Both the position numbers and the translations under genes were made by a program. Positions 1-10,400 of a stretch of DNA of 64,000 bases are shown here, piece after piece (positions within the stretch are counted from its first letter, which is position 1; every line of letters begins with the position of its first letter). Source of the DNA: Ovoidimarina sp038744785 (lineage in GTDB: Bacteria; Pseudomonadota; Alphaproteobacteria; Rhodobacterales; Rhodobacteraceae); NCBI GenBank assembly GCA_038744785.1, contig JBCDLX010000012.1, forward strand, positions 62,001 to 126,000, read 5' to 3'. Under the pieces are notes generated by a model. It was not told the origin of the DNA. It searched no databases and worked only from the letters and a program-made list of their open reading frames with translations.

Positions 1-1006
1 TCGGCTCAAGCTCAAGGTGGCCGTCTACCGCAAGAGCCCCGCCCGCAATGTCAATGGGACGGTTGTCGACGCGGTTGCGCAACTCGCCTGCCATATCGAT
101 ATGCGCCAGTGTCCAACGTTCCGAGGGCCATGCCCCTGGCAGAATACGCAGCTCTCGCGCACCGGCGACGACCGGGGCGCGCAATGCGCAGGGACAAAGC
201 TGAATTTGCCCACGCGTCGGCGTCAGTACCGCCCACCGTTCTAGTAAATCGGCAAGGTGCTGCTGCGCACCAGCCCACAGATCAAACCGCAGATCGACCG
301 CAACGGCCCTGGGCGATGTCAACCGGTGTCGCGCGATCCGCCCGGGCACTACCAAAGCGCTTTCGTCGGCGAACCCAAGCGCGTCAGCCAGGTCGTCCGC
401 CCCGCTTTGAATGGTAACGCCCGATGGCGCAGCCGCAGAGATCTGATCACTGCTTTCGATCACGGAGCGCCGCCCGGACCGGACGACGAAGCGTCGCCGC
501 GCAGATTGCCAGCGCACCGCGATCCCGCCTAGTTCATTCAGACGGTCCGGATCGACAACCGGAACGCCGTTTTCAAGTGCGCCATTCGCGGTGACCGACG
601 CCGCGATCGCATCCGTCATAACCCGCGCAGCGCGTCGGCCAACGGGATCTGAGATGACCGCACCGGCATCGCCACTGAAATCCACCGCCGCTGAAAGGCG
701 GGTCACACCGTCGAAGCGAAAATGCAATTGACCAGCCGGGGGAAGAACCGCCGCCGCATCGAGATCGCGGCCCGCCAGGTACCCGGGACTCTGAGCGAAG
801 ATGAAAGAGCTTGCGGGAAGATCGCGGTCAGGCTCGATCTCAAGATTAAGCGGTCCGACAACCGAGGCATAGGGCAATCGCTGTGGGCGATATCCGGTAT
901 CGGCAAGGCCGTGACCCGCAAAGAGCGGCGCGTTCACCAGGCGCAAAGCGATCCGACTTCGCCAGATCATCGCGTTCAGAATGTCGCTCAGTGTCAAATC
1001 TTCCAC
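1..1006 (-). CDS. Partial protein of unknown function next to the eCIS-like ATPase
   Basis: An uninterrupted minus-strand reading frame of about 335 codons runs from near base 1006 off the left edge, so the C-terminus is missing. An in-frame TAG at 1007-1009 limits the start to GTG (1004-1006) or TTG (995-997); the purine-rich AGGTGGAAG favours the TTG. The protein begins with residues VEDLTLSDILNAMIW, is rich in beta-type sequence, contains SGADDLADALGF (reminiscent of phage or flagellar structural proteins) and has no signal peptide. It is divergent from the AAA+ ATPase and shares a 209-base intergenic region with it. I do not recognise the family. A structural, baseplate or fibre role in an injection particle is inferred from context only. 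Confidence 0.6.
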   Translation of the reverse strand, partial: MEDLTLSDILNAMIWRSRIALRLVNAPLFAGHGLADTGYRPQRLPYASVVGPLNLEIEPDRDLPASSFIFAQSPGYLAGRDLDAAAVLPPAGQLHFRFDGVTRLSAAVDFSGDAGAVISDPVGRRAARVMTDAIAASVTANGALENGVPVVDPDRLNELGGIAVRWQSARRRFVVRSGRRSVIESSDQISAAAPSGVTIQSGADDLADALGFADESALVVPGRIARHRLTSPRAVAVDLRFDLWAGAQQHLADLLERWAVLTPTRGQIQLCPCALRAPVVAGARELRILPGAWPSERWTLAHIDMAGELRNRVDNRPIDIAGGALAVDGHLELEP

Positions 1007-1215
1007 CTACGCTGAAGCGACCCAGCGGAAACTCATAAATCAACATTTCGCGAGGAAAATCGCGTTAGAAATCAAAATGCTAAGGCCGATGAACCGAATA
1101 AAACAATTGGAACTTGCATTAAGTTTATGAGGCACCGATTCTTAAACTCTGTCAAGAATTGGCAAGCTCGCGAGCGTTTCGTCCCGTGAAAGACCTTTGA
1201 TTTGGGGAATTAAAA

Positions 1216-3573
1216 TTGGATGCCGAGACCCGCACTGCGATGTTCAACCGTCTTGATCGGCGTCTGCTGGAAACCATTGATCGGGAAGCCGCGCGCCACG
1301 CGCTTTTGGCCAGTGACGGCGCCATCGGTTGGGAGGGCGTGCGCAACCTGACACGGCCCGAGCTGGACGCCTTGACCGCCCAGCGCGAGACCAAAGAGTC
1401 GCTCGTCCCAGACGATCCAGATCAGCCGTTTACAAGGATGCGGAAGGCGCTGGAACTTGATCCACTCGCGGCCGATATCGTCCTGGTGCTTCTCGCGCCG
1501 TTCGTCGAGCCCAGGTACCGAGATGTCTACGGTCTGATCCAGGATGACACTGCACAGCATTTTGCGACTGAGCGTCTCTTGCGCTCGGTCCTTGGTGGGA
1601 CATTCGCAGAAAACCAATCCGTGTCGTCGATGCTGGCCGAGACCGGCCCTTTGCTCCTTAGCGGTTTCATCCGATCCCCATCGCAAGGTTCCCCCGCCCC
1701 GCTTCAGCGGGCATTCACCTTGCCGGAAGATGTTGCCCATTGCCTGCTCGGACCACCGAGTGCACCAAGGACCGCTGTGCCAGAGAGGCTGCAGTCTGCC
1801 CCGTTTTTCGACCGGGCGCGCGTCTTCACGGGCTTCGGTCTTGACGTTCACGCCGTTCTCCAATGCATGCCCGCCGGGGCAAAGGTCATTCCTGGCGCTC
1901 TAGAGCGCGGACTATCGGCCGAGGACGCGCGCGTCGCTGCTGCGGCTAGATGGCGGACCGGCCTTATGGCCGATCTTTGGCCGCTTATCGATCTAAGGGC
2001 CTGTACCACCGAAGCCGCCATCGCTGCCGCCGAAGAAATCGCCCGGCTTACGGACAGCTATGGAGGGCGTGGATGGCTGATGGCCGCAGCACCGCTGCCA
2101 GTGGCTGTGCCCCAAAGCAGACTTCAGCCGCCCGCCTGGTCCGAACGCGTAACCAATTGGAAAAAAACAGCAGAAGCCGCGAATCTTACCCTTTCAAGGG
2201 ATACGATCGAACGGATCGCCTCGCGCCACCGTGTCAGTCGCGAAGATATGCAAAAAGCGATCGCCGACGTTCACGCGCGGGCACCCGATGATCCTGGCTT
2301 AGCGCTTGCGACGGTGCTGGCAGACCAGTCCTTTGTTCTGCCGAGACACGCGCGTCAGATCACGCCAAAGGTGCGCTTTGACGATCTTGTGCTGCGCCGT
2401 CCGACCCGGGCCGCTCTGGCAAGGCTTTGTCACCTGATTGCCCATCGCGACCGGATCGCCGAGACACAAACCAGACAGCATTTCCAGTTGGATCGCGGCC
2501 CTCTGGCGCTTTTTTTCGGTCGCCCCGGCACGGGAAAGACCATTGCCGCAGAGGCCCTCGCATCTGAGCTTGGCCGACCGCTGTTCATTGCTGATCTGTC
2601 CCAGCTTCTAAACAAATATGTCGGCGAAACCGAGAAGCACATCGACGAAGCTTTGACCGAAGCCGAGCGCGCGGGCGCGGTCATGCTTTTTGACGAGGCC
2701 GACACGCTCTTCACGCGCCGGGTCGAGCAAGCTTCTAGCGGCGGCGAACAGTTCAGCAATATGGTTGTCGGCTACTTGCTCCAGAGGATCGAGCAGCATG
2801 ACGGACCTGTAGTTCTGGCAACCAATCTGACCCAGGCGATGGACGAGGCCATGTTGCGGCGATTTCGCGTTCGGGTTGAGTTTCCGTTGCCCGACGAAAC
2901 GGAACGAGGCGCGCTTTGGCTGCGCATGCTCGGGCCAGAAACTGCGAAAACCGTTGACTGCGCTCCGCTCGCCAAAGTGCACAGACTTTCGGGCGGTGAA
3001 ATACGAAATGCCGCTTTGAAAGCCACGCTTATCGCCAGTGAGCGGGGCGTTCCGATAGACATTCAGGTCTTAGAGGAAGCCGTGGGTATCGAGCTTTACG
3101 AGATGGGGCATCTATCAACCCACGCCGATCACGGCGGGGCGGATGATCCCGCCGCCCGCGGTACGCTTCTTTCCAACACCAGTCAGACTTTGCAAAGAGA
3201 CCTGGAGGACCACCTTAAGTCTCTGTATCTGAAAGAGGTATTCGTCATTTCTGGTGCCCCGACTGAACGAAACCTCTCAGGCCTAAGACCTGCGCTTTCC
3301 CTTGCGATGTTCAGCTTGGCCGGCCAGCGAGGCACCGACCGTTTGCGTCTACGGTTTCTGATTTCAGCCTGGTCCACCAAGTCGGAGGAAGAGCTCGAGC
3401 TTCTGGGCCTGGCACATGCATACTTTGCCGCGCCGCGCACGCTGAGCGTGGATGGGCTGAATGTCCAGATCCGGCTTCAGGAAAGTCACGACTTCGAGCT
3501 TCTGTACCGGTTTTGGTCCAGCCACAACCAGCCGCTGAAACCGTCAGTCGTATTGGAAACCGAGATTGTATAG
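1216..3573 (+). CDS. AAA+ ATPase of eCIS type with a C-terminal DUF4255/Pvc16-like domain
   Basis: The protein has 785 residues. The N-terminal part (about 1-160) resembles the variant winged-helix region of eCIS ATPases. The AAA+ core has Walker A GRPGTGKT at about 435-442, Walker B AVMLFDEAD at about 489-497 and an arginine-finger region MLRRFRV near 546. In eCIS and R-pyocin-like clusters (Afp15/Pvc15) this ATPase is thought to help particle assembly or effector loading. Residues from about 650 to the end (SGLRPALSLAMF, LRFLISAW, ELELLGLAHAYF, ELLYRFWSS and a final VVLETEIV) follow the pattern of DUF4255/Pvc16 tail-terminator proteins, which are usually a separate gene. The start is TTG at 1216, with GGGGAA six bases upstream. 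It converges with the next gene, only 2 bases apart. Confidence 0.85.
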   Translation: MDAETRTAMFNRLDRRLLETIDREAARHALLASDGAIGWEGVRNLTRPELDALTAQRETKESLVPDDPDQPFTRMRKALELDPLAADIVLVLLAPFVEPRYRDVYGLIQDDTAQHFATERLLRSVLGGTFAENQSVSSMLAETGPLLLSGFIRSPSQGSPAPLQRAFTLPEDVAHCLLGPPSAPRTAVPERLQSAPFFDRARVFTGFGLDVHAVLQCMPAGAKVIPGALERGLSAEDARVAAAARWRTGLMADLWPLIDLRACTTEAAIAAAEEIARLTDSYGGRGWLMAAAPLPVAVPQSRLQPPAWSERVTNWKKTAEAANLTLSRDTIERIASRHRVSREDMQKAIADVHARAPDDPGLALATVLADQSFVLPRHARQITPKVRFDDLVLRRPTRAALARLCHLIAHRDRIAETQTRQHFQLDRGPLALFFGRPGTGKTIAAEALASELGRPLFIADLSQLLNKYVGETEKHIDEALTEAERAGAVMLFDEADTLFTRRVEQASSGGEQFSNMVVGYLLQRIEQHDGPVVLATNLTQAMDEAMLRRFRVRVEFPLPDETERGALWLRMLGPETAKTVDCAPLAKVHRLSGGEIRNAALKATLIASERGVPIDIQVLEEAVGIELYEMGHLSTHADHGGADDPAARGTLLSNTSQTLQRDLEDHLKSLYLKEVFVISGAPTERNLSGLRPALSLAMFSLAGQRGTDRLRLRFLISAWSTKSEEELELLGLAHAYFAAPRTLSVDGLNVQIRLQESHDFELLYRFWSSHNQPLKPSVVLETEIV

Positions 3574-3575
3574 GG

Positions 3576-4340
3576 TCAGACGCCTAGCGCCGCACGCAAG
3601 TCTTCCGCCATCCAATCCGCGACCGTCTCTAGCGGTTGCCTCGCGATCCGGTCGTGAACCACGCGAGCCACCCAGGTGAGATCGTAGTCCGTGATCGCGC
3701 CCATATCGACCAGCGTCAGATAGTACGGCAGAAATTGCCGCCAGAGCGCGTGACCCTCTTCGGCGCTGGCTCCGTGCTCTACCGCAGCGGCGAATTGGGC
3801 GAGCCATCCCTGCGCGTTGTATTCGGGGGCGACCGAGGCATCGAACGCCGCAGCACCGTCCACGGGCAGAGCCGCCACATTGCGGTAGACAATCGGGCGA
3901 TCCAGGGCAAGCGCGGCAATGCCCTTGCTCCAGTCGTAGCTTGGCGGTTCGACACGCGTCGTCGCAAGATAGGGCAACCCGTCGGCGGCATGGCGAACGG
4001 CATCGGGATCAACCTCCAATCCCATGATCTGCAACAGGTTCATGACCGCCATGTTGCTCAGCCAAGGCGCGTAGACCATCTGGTTGTCGCGATCCAGGGA
4101 CTGCAGATGGTCCGCAACCGCAGAGGTCAGCGACTGAAAGACATCACGATGCGCGCTACCTACCGCCATCGCGTCGCCGTTCAATGCACCCAGAAGATGA
4201 GTTGCATCATAGCTCGCACCGCGCTCGACCGCGTCCGCGATCTGGCGCGGAATCAGTTCAGCCAACTCGCCACACCTGGCCTCGGTGCGCCTGATTTCGC
4301 CTTTCAGAACGGCAGACAGTTTGTCGAGCCCCGATGCCAT
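3576..4340 (-). CDS. Hypothetical protein downstream of the giant DUF4157 protein; possible immunity or accessory protein
   Basis: The protein has 254 residues, is mostly helical and acidic, and has no signal peptide or membrane segment. It starts MASGLDKLSAVLKGE and contains the recognisable but unassigned stretches WRQFLPYYLTLVDMG and VVHDRIARQPLETVADWM. It lies on the same strand 73 bases after the 2340-residue protein and is probably cotranscribed with it. I do not recognise the family. The position directly behind a toxin-like open frame suggests an immunity protein, chaperone or second eCIS accessory factor; the sequence itself does not show which. Confidence 0.7.
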   Translation of the reverse strand: MASGLDKLSAVLKGEIRRTEARCGELAELIPRQIADAVERGASYDATHLLGALNGDAMAVGSAHRDVFQSLTSAVADHLQSLDRDNQMVYAPWLSNMAVMNLLQIMGLEVDPDAVRHAADGLPYLATTRVEPPSYDWSKGIAALALDRPIVYRNVAALPVDGAAAFDASVAPEYNAQGWLAQFAAAVEHGASAEEGHALWRQFLPYYLTLVDMGAITDYDLTWVARVVHDRIARQPLETVADWMAEDLRAALGV

Positions 4341-4413
4341 CAGATGCCTCTGTTGTGCTCAATCCGCAGACACGGTCGAGACTGGCATCACACGACAGCG
4401 CCCGCAACCCCGG

Positions 4414-7400
4414 CTAGCCATCCGGGGGAGGCTGGGCATCGACGGCGGCTGTGTGGAACTCGTTTTTGACACGTCTTGGATATCCTGGAGACAGTTGAAT
4501 GTTTCCACCGTAGCCATCAATTTCGGCCCGCAAGCGCCCAAGCACGGAATTTGTCGCGGTTTCGGCACCCATGTTGGTCGTTGGCCCCAGCCAGATCTCG
4601 ACCGTCACGTCTTTGTTGAGGAGCGCGCGCTCGATCGCATCCGCCGCTGCATGGTCGTTTGCGACCCTCAACGCGGTGATCTCGGTCCTCAGCTTTCTCG
4701 CCAACTCATCCCAGTTGGTTGCCCAGTTCTCGCGGATTGCCGTGAACTCTTTGATCGGGACGCTGCTGGGGTAACCCGTCTTGACCTCAAGCACCTTGAT
4801 CCGCGCAACAAGATCTGTGCCCGATCCGAAAACTTCCACGTAGTGCCGGTCAAACCCGCCGCGCCTGCTGCTGGTTTCAAGCCAGATTTGCCGCGGCGAA
4901 CTGTGAAAAGGCAGCTTTGTCCGGGCGCGGATTTGCAGCTCTGCCGCCTCTTCCATGATGTCACCGCGCCGGGTGCGGCTGGAACCGCGTTCAACCCAAC
5001 GTTCCCGGGTGCCGAGGGTGCGGATCTCGTCTCGTGTTCTGATAACTCGGCCCGATCCGTCCTGAATTTCAACCAGCCGGTATTCGCGCGTGTCCGTCCC
5101 CAGCCGCTGACCCGCGCCGACACGCCCATTCTTTGTAATCCCGGGCGCAACTTGCCCATGCGCCTCAATAATATAAGATCGGACGTTGCCCCCGTTGTCG
5201 GGCTTGACCCGTACTTCGAACGTGCCATCTCTCAATGTCCGGACCGTCGTCACCCGACCGTTCACATCGCTGGAGACGACAGTTTCCTTCATCCAGCTTT
5301 GGCCCCTTTGGAAGGCACGCTCGCCGCTCTTTAAACCACTGCTGGTATGCACGCGCACCGGCGTCGCTGCGTCTAGGACAGCCTGCGCCGGTCGGTTCTC
5401 GCTTACGCTCCTCGCAAAGAGCCGCGCTGGATCCTCCATCCAGTCGGGCTTGGCCCTCAGACCGGCATTCATCTCGGTCAACTGATCGGGCGTGATCGCG
5501 TCGGCTTCGGCTTTGTACTCCTGTAGCCGATTGAGATAGCGGCGCGCGAAGTCAGCTTCTGCGGTGGCAGCTAGGGGATCCATGCCGAACGGTCCTTCGC
5601 GGTCGAGCATTCGGATCAAACGTTCTTGCGCCTCGATCTCGAGCCTGAGCTGCGCGTTTACGAGATCAAGTCGATCGACGGCGGCCTTTTCCGACCAGTT
5701 GGCCAAACTTGCCTCGGACAAACGCCTGATATCCGGGGCCAATGCCGGGTCCCCCAGTTGCCGAAGATGCGCTGCTTCCTGACGCATGACCTTGCTTGGA
5801 TCTGCGCCCGCACGCGCATAGACGACGGCGACGCCGCCCTCTTCCACCGTCACGGCCTCACCCGCGCGACCATAGGTGGGGAACATACCATCGAAGGCCT
5901 CGGGCGGCAGAACCCGTACTTCAAAGGGCGGAATGCGTACCAGTTCCTCTGGCGTCGACAGACGCGCGACGGCGTCATCCAATTCCCGGCGGAACGTGTG
6001 TTGCATCGGAATCAACCGTTCCGGCGGCAGGCGGAACTCGCCGTATACGATCTTTCTTAGATGCGTCATCTGCGAGGCGCCAAGCTCGCGTTCAAGCCGC
6101 GCGAGCAGGCGCTCGATCGGATTCGTGTCGAGACGCCGCCCGCCAGGTTCGTGCCGCAGACGCCGCGCCGCCGCACGCGCGCTTTCCACGTGCCGAATAA
6201 GTTCGGGTGTCAGGGCTCCCGTCGAGGGGTCGCGACCGGCCGCCCGGTGATAAAGGTCGTCTGTGATCTTGCGCCGGACCGCCGGTGTCAAATCGATCTC
6301 ATCGAGCTTGCGAAGCGCGACATCGATGCGCCCGCTATCCGCGATAGATGCGACTTCGTCCAACCGGCTGGCTTGGGTCGAAAGGATATCGCTCAGGTCC
6401 ACACCGGCACGGCGAAGAAGACCGCCACCCGCCCTGCCTATGCTGCGCGCGGCGCGCCCTGCCACATTCATCCCTGCCCCGAAAACCGGCGCAGCAATGA
6501 AACCTGTCGCCGCACCGGTGAACGCACCCTCAAGCGTGGCGCTCAGAAACCGGGCGAACATGTGGTTGACGCCCCGGTTCCAGGTCGCCTCGTCCATCGC
6601 AGTGCGAAACACAGCCTCACCGGCTCCGCCGACCGCGCCATCGATCATACCCTCGACCGCAAGCCGCGTACCCGCCGTCAATCCCCGCTGAACACCGCGC
6701 CGAAGGGAGGTTCGTGCCAGTGTCCGCGCCACTGCACGCGAGGCTATGCCGCCGACCGGCGCCGCCAGCGCCTCGCCCGCGACTGTCAGGGCACCCGAAA
6801 CGGCACCAGTTGTAACGTCGGACAACGCCTGGTCGTCAGACGTGTAGTCCCGAAAAGCTGGCGCAACGAGGCCAGCCGCACCTGCCCCAAGTCCGGCGCC
6901 AGCGAGAACACCAACGACGAAAGGCGTACCCGTGCCGGCCGTAGCAATAATCACCACAACACCCGCAACGACGCCTGCAATGGTGGCAGCTAGGCTTGCA
7001 ACTTCGTTCCTAGCGCCCCGATTGCGGTCTATCGTGTCCAGGACATCGTAATAAGCCTTCGAAAGGTGGATGGCCTCGGCACGCGTCCAACCTCCCTCGC
7101 TGCCAATGGTGTAGAGGCGACGAAATTCGGACATGACTTCGTCGACCGCTTGTGGGGTCCAGCCGAACGTGCCGGTGGGGTCCAAGCCACGTGACAGCGC
7201 CGAAATCTGCTGATCCAGGCGGATGCGCATGAATTCAGCTTCAAGCCCCGCCTCTTCCGGCGTAAGATCGCTCCGCGTAACTTCCGGTTCGCCGAGGAAA
7301 ATGTCCTGAAGCTGGATTTGCTCGTACTCGTCGAGTCCCCAGAGCATGGACTCACGGTCAAGAAGCGCGCCACGCAGATGTTCCGGCGGCTCAAACCCAT

Positions 7401-10400
7401 GGAGCCGCGAGATGATAGGCAACCCGTGCCGGCGTTCGCTGGAAAGTCTATCCAGCGCGAATTCATAACGCAGCATGCGTCGGTCGCGCGGATCGACCGC
7501 CAGCGCCTCGGCAACGTAATCCATTTCGCTAACGCCCCAAGGATAGCCCGGGGATCCATGCACGCCCGCTTCGTACAGGACGGCTGTGATGTCCTCTAGC
7601 GGAGTGTAGGCGCTGTCTAAGAGGCGAGCGAGCTCCTCAGAGGCGGTGTCGCCCCGGTCTTCGAGGATCGACAGAGCGTTTATGTAGCTGGGCTCGTACT
7701 GGACTTCCTCCCGATGATAGGGCCGTAAACGGCGATAGATCGCCACGAGCTTCGGCAAATCCCCGCGCGATGCCGCCACTTCCGCCTCGTATGCAGCAAC
7801 AGTGACTTCCGGTGGGACGGCACTGTATTCCGGCGGAGCGGACGGGCGCACTGGCTCGGGGGCAAAAGCGATTTCGTCGAAGCCTTCAGGTAAAGAGAAC
7901 CGAATACTGGGGTCACCCAGACCTGCCCCGACGGTTGCTATGTCCAGCTGTAGGGAAAAGGTGCCATCCAAGCCCACGACACCGGATCCTGTCGGTTCGG
8001 CCGCGCTGAGCCGACCATACGCCTTCAGGACCTCGCGATGGGCATGGCCGACATAGATATCCTTCTCTTGAAACCGCTCGCGCACCTCTGGATCTGTAAG
8101 GATACTTTGAACATCCAGCTCATGCAGACCCCGCAACGTCTCCATGACGTCTTCGATGTTGTTTGCATTCTTGACCAGTTTCCGGCGCGCCAGTTCCGCC
8201 TCGGAAACGCGCAGCCGCTGACGCATAAGTGCCTCGCCACCCGGTAACGTCATCAGGCGGTCGTGCAGATCCCGATCCCGGCGAAGGCGATGCAACTCGC
8301 TACCGGCTTCGTCGCGTTCCCGTTCCGTGACCACGTCGCTGTTTGCGGTCTGCTGAAGATCGCTGACGGCCTCTCCAAAGGCCCCAACCGCAACCTCATA
8401 AGCATAGCGGGATTCTTCATCATCCTCGGACCCCCAGCGATTGGCACTCTGTAGGGCGGTACGGGTAATCCAGACCTGGTCACCGAACTCAAGCTGAGCC
8501 AAAAGGATTTGCCTCTTGTAGCCCTTGATGTAACGCCCCTGCCAACGAAGCAGCAGCCCATGCGCAAGCGCACGCCGTTCGCTGGAATTCAAATCCGTGA
8601 TTGACAGCCACGCCAGATCCATCCGTTCTGCGCGGTCCGCATCCTGAATCCGCTGAAAGGCCGTGTGAATGCGCAGCTCGGATAACAGTCGCTCGACCGC
8701 GTCTTGCTCAAAAACGTTCAGCGCCTCTTCGCCGGTCTTCGCGGCCAACCGCTCGATGCGCGCGATCAGCATCCGGCGGGCCTTGTAATCTCCCTCTCCC
8801 TGCATCGTCGCGCCGATTGTCCGGAACAGCGAGTAGATACGCGTGCCTTTCAGACTGCCCTTCAACATGTACTGGTGAACAAATCCCCGAAGTTCGGCAT
8901 CTGGCGCCGCTTCGATCGTGCGATGGACGCCATGCGTGTCGGCGCTGAAGAATCCCGCTCTGGTCTTCAGCAAGTCCTCTGTGCTGATGACACCGCGCAA
9001 ATAGGGTCGTGCCTCGGCAAAAGCATCTTCATCCAACTCGTCTTCCAAGGTGGCAAGCAAAGACGCGCCAGCCGCTTCGTACTCGATCCGTGCCCGTCGC
9101 CAGGACGGCCGGTCACCAAGCATGATTGCAAAGAGAATCCGATCCTCCGAGCGGCGCAGGATGCCATCGTTTAGAAACGCCAGAAGGACATCCGGTGGCA
9201 GGGCTTGGTTGGGCACAACGAAGACTGCTGGACCGCCCTGTCCGGGGATATCCCTAATCGTGCCCCATGGCATCTCATAGAGGTTGAATTCCCCGGGGCT
9301 TGCCCGGATCGCCCCGGCGTACTTGCCCGAAGCAACGCGTTCTGCAGCGCGGCGGGCCTCGGCCTCCGAAGCGCTTGCGCCTCTTGGTATGGCAAGGGCG
9401 ACTCGGCCGGGTCCAGGCCCTTCCGTCCGGGGCGCTGCCTTTTGACCGGCCACGGCAAACTGCCTGACATGCGCAAACTCGTGCGCCATCATTGTCAGGT
9501 CGTAGAGGCTGGCCATCGGGCTCAGGAAAATGTCCTGACCACGTGTAAACGCCACTGTCCCAAGGCGTGATGTGGCCCGTGCGGCAGCCTCGTTCTGGAA
9601 CAGCTTTACTCTGCCGAAATCGGCATCAAATGCGGCCTCCATCAGAAGGCGCAGCCAGACCGGCGGCGGGGCGCCGCCTTGTCCCGGCGGCGGCAAAAGT
9701 GCCAGGACATCGCTCACATCGGAGGTGCCGATCGTCTCGTCCAGGATGCCGCTACTAAGTCGTTCCACGAACCGCTGCATTTGGCCATGCAGTTGGAATG
9801 GCTGAAGAAGCGCGATGATCGTAGCCAGATGTCCCCCAAGCGCATTGTCGACTTCGGCCGTATCTGCGTCAGACGCGGATGCCGAAAGGTAGTTTGCCAC
9901 TTCAATCGTCAGCGCGTCGCGCAGGTAGGTTAGTTCCGACACGCGGCGCGCCCGTCCTAGCCGATCCTCTGCCTGCAACAAGCTCGACGCGAGCGCGTCA
10001 CAGAAAGGGCGGATGGACGGGTCGTTCTGCGAATCCGGATGGTTCGTATAGAGCGCACGCAATACCTCGGTATCGTCAGAGCTGATGCCATCCTCAAACG
10101 CGGTCTGCAAACGTTTAGCCAGATCGCGAGATGCAAGCCCTTCGGTGTCTATGGCCGACAAAGCCTTCGTTTCAGCGGACCGCGACGCCAGCCAAGAGGC
10201 CGCAGATGACGGGCTTGGTGCATCGATAACGTGGACCCGTGTCGTGTAAGCCCGCGTTCCAAACCAGTTCGGAACCGGGGCGTGCGGTGGTGCGACGGCG
10301 TTTGGATTGGATTGTTCAAAAAGTGCCAGTTGCATGGCATTCCGATGGGCAACCGAAACGGCAGACACATTCGCCTCGAAACGCTCGTAGGTGTCGTGTC

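Noticed and set aside
4285..5334. Plus-strand 349-codon open frame antisense to the giant DUF4157 gene
   Set aside because: It lies wholly inside or opposite genes with clear protein families, its sequence is arginine- and proline-rich without any motif, and it has no ribosome binding site.
6061..6993. Plus-strand 310-codon open frame opposite the giant gene
   Set aside because: Arg-rich antisense frame with no motif; the opposite strand has a continuous 2340-residue protein.
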